Part shown: positions 62,449-64,000 of the stretch, one piece after another
How the letters are laid out: each line of letters opens with the position of its first letter
How positions within the stretch are numbered: position 1 is the first letter of the stretch
DNA from: Lonicera japonica
Lineage: Eukaryota; Streptophyta; Magnoliopsida; Dipsacales; Caprifoliaceae
Length of the DNA: 64,000 nt
NCBI GenBank assembly: GCA_021464415.1
Contig: CM038464.1
Coordinates: 54,239,328-54,303,327 of the forward strand
Reading direction: 5' to 3'
Program-made: the position numbers and the translations under genes
Notes under the pieces: model-generated
Databases searched by the model: none
What the model was told of the DNA's origin: nothing
The model's input: only the letters and a program-made list of their open reading frames with translations

Positions 62449-63975
62449 TGTTATTCGGAAAACAACCCTAGAGGGGGGGTGAATAGGGTGGTAAAAACTT
62501 AATGCGGAATTAAAATATTTTTAAGATATTTAAGCAAAGCAACTTAGCTAAGCAACAATATCAAGAAAATAATCAATTTCAAGTAACCAAGCCCAAGATA
62601 AGCAAATAAGCAATATCAAAATACAAGCAATAATATAGCAATAAAAAGAGAATTTGAGTTTAGAAAGATTAAACTAATTTGAAGCTCAAGACTTTTTGTC
62701 CTCACGGTTCGGTTTCCTAAACCATACGTTCGTGCTCAGTTAGTTCTCCGAGAATTTTCACTATTCAATCTTCTTCGGTTGAAGATCAAACCTCAATACA
62801 AATGTTGCTATCCACACAACACTCACAATGTAGCTATACACGCTACACTTCTTACAAGATATGCTTTCTTACTCTACAAAGAGACAAACTCTCTTTTAAA
62901 ATGAAGAATGAATTATTTGTGGTGATACACACAAATACAATAACTATAAAGTGTATTTGAAGATTACAAATGAAGTTCACACTAGAGTTATCAAGATTGA
63001 TCAAAATATATAGCTCAAAAGATGAAAGATTGATTAAAATGTTTCTTGAATATTTGTATATTTGAATATATGAATAATATAGTATTAAAATGATTCAAGG
63101 TGTGTTAAAACATGTCTAGGACCTCATATATATATCTTGCAAAACCATATGGTCGTTGGGGGTGATTAAGAAAGGTTTTGGGTCAAAGGTATACATGACA
63201 AAAAATTCAAATTTGTTTTGATAATTTCTCCCAATTTGACTGTTGGATCATGCTCAAATTTTAATCAAAAGTGCTAAAAGATATTGTCTAACTATTGTAA
63301 AAATTTCAAAATGATCAGAGTCCGGGAAGGCCTCCATCTTACTGTTATATCAAAACTGTGCGAAAATTGAGCGAATTTTAAATGTAAAATAAAAACATTT
63401 TTGCAATTTAACAATTTAGTTCCAAACACAATTCTAATGATTTGTGAACCTAAAAGATATGTTTCTAAGATACCTATTTTTATTAGAAGTTAAAATATGA
63501 TCATTTAAAATTAATATGAATTTATTTTGAAACTCGGTCTTTGTAAAATGATATTTTTTTTAAATAAATTCAATTTCAAACTTATTTGAATCAATCTTTA
63601 AAAGATGCATGAATACGTTTGAGCTATAGGGATTTGACCAATAAAGTAACTTTACATAAATCTTAAGCACTCACTCAATTACTGAATTAACGAGTATTCG
63701 AATGCTTTGATTTTTTTTTAATTGATCTTTATTTGAAGCTTTTTCCTTGAAGCTTTTCATATAGTCTTTTGATCCTTTGTACTTCATGATTTGCATTGAG
63801 AGATTTGATCTTCCTTATCTTGTCCAACAATCGAATAGTGAAAGAGTGATCATTGTCATGTTTTTCTTGAATTTTTCAAGTAAATGAACTATATACTTAT
63901 ATCAAGAAGTATGTTAAATTACACATGATTGATTTATTGTTATTATCAAAATAAGATTAAGACCTTAGGTCAACA
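62449..63975. mobile_element. Solo LTR inserted in the LINE
   Basis: The 1527-bp block starts TGTTATTCGGAAAACAACCC and ends TTAGGTCAACA. It is flanked by GATTT at 62444-62448 and GATTT at 63976-63980, an exact 5-bp duplication. An AGAGGGGGGGTGAATAGGG stretch follows the start. No primer site, polypurine tract or coding sequence is seen, so it is most simply a solo LTR left by recombination. Removing it and one GATTT restores the LINE frame, reading PRDVDLILSILL. The superfamily (copia or gypsy) cannot be told. Confidence 0.88.
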
Positions 63976-64000
63976 GATTTGATTCTCTCTATTTTATTAT
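63976..64000 (+). pseudogene. LINE ORF2 continuation after the solo LTR
   Basis: From the second GATTT onward the sequence continues the LINE zf-RVT frame: together with 62438-62443 it gives DVDLILSILL. The window ends here. Confidence 0.75.

Overview
The window is nuclear DNA from a flowering plant, most likely a eudicot. Genes have introns, the sequence is strongly AT-rich, and the repeats are plant types: Ty1/copia, Ty3/gypsy, a Cassandra-like 5S-bearing LTR, hAT, Mutator-like and PIF/Harbinger-like miniature elements, and a plant L1-type LINE. The species cannot be named from this sequence.

Only two genes look intact. The first, at 29833-35244 (+), is a nine-exon SnRK2 protein kinase of 348 residues, closest by its sequence features to the SnRK2.7/2.8 group (subclass II). 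The second, at 51144-53941 (+), is a six-exon gene for cytosolic ribosomal protein eS6 (RPS6) of 249 residues, with a telo-box/site-II type promoter. The two genes are unrelated in job, apart from both belonging to stress or growth signalling: SnRK2 to osmotic/ABA-type kinase signalling, eS6 to translation and the TOR-S6K pathway.

Layout. 1-13489: AT-rich intergenic DNA with a foldback element holding a minisatellite (4011-4686), a long-TIR Mutator-like element (6149-7231) and a decayed tandem duplication (9.3-11.8 kb). 13490-14465: a hAT element remnant with 8-bp target duplications. 14466-18160: LTR-retrotransposon-like remnants, a row of short palindromes (15889-16070) and a second Mutator-like element (16350-17350). 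18161-28655: a second, broken copy of the SnRK2 promoter and exon 1, joined to a copia pol gene that is itself split by about 6.7 kb of nested gypsy LTR and pol pieces, a hAT element, a Cassandra-like LTR and a CACTA-like miniature element. 28656-35244: the intact SnRK2 gene, whose promoter has gained a 451-bp Harbinger-like MITE that is missing from the broken copy. 35245-51000: intergenic DNA with a TRIM-like element (37832-38683), hairpin-forming tandem repeats (42955-43282), a gypsy-like LTR (45069 to about 46440) and a hAT element with an exact 8-bp duplication (47649-48984). 51144-53941: RPS6. 54000-57470: intergenic DNA with one MITE. 57480-64000: a decayed LINE interrupted by a hAT MITE (59600-60323) and by a 1.5-kb solo LTR (62449-63975); beyond the solo LTR the LINE frame resumes.

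I found no tRNA gene, CRISPR array or clearly new cellular system. The value of the window is in its transposon stratigraphy. Many insertions can be delimited to the base by target duplications, and several give before/after comparisons inside the window. All identifications come from reading the sequence; no database search was run.
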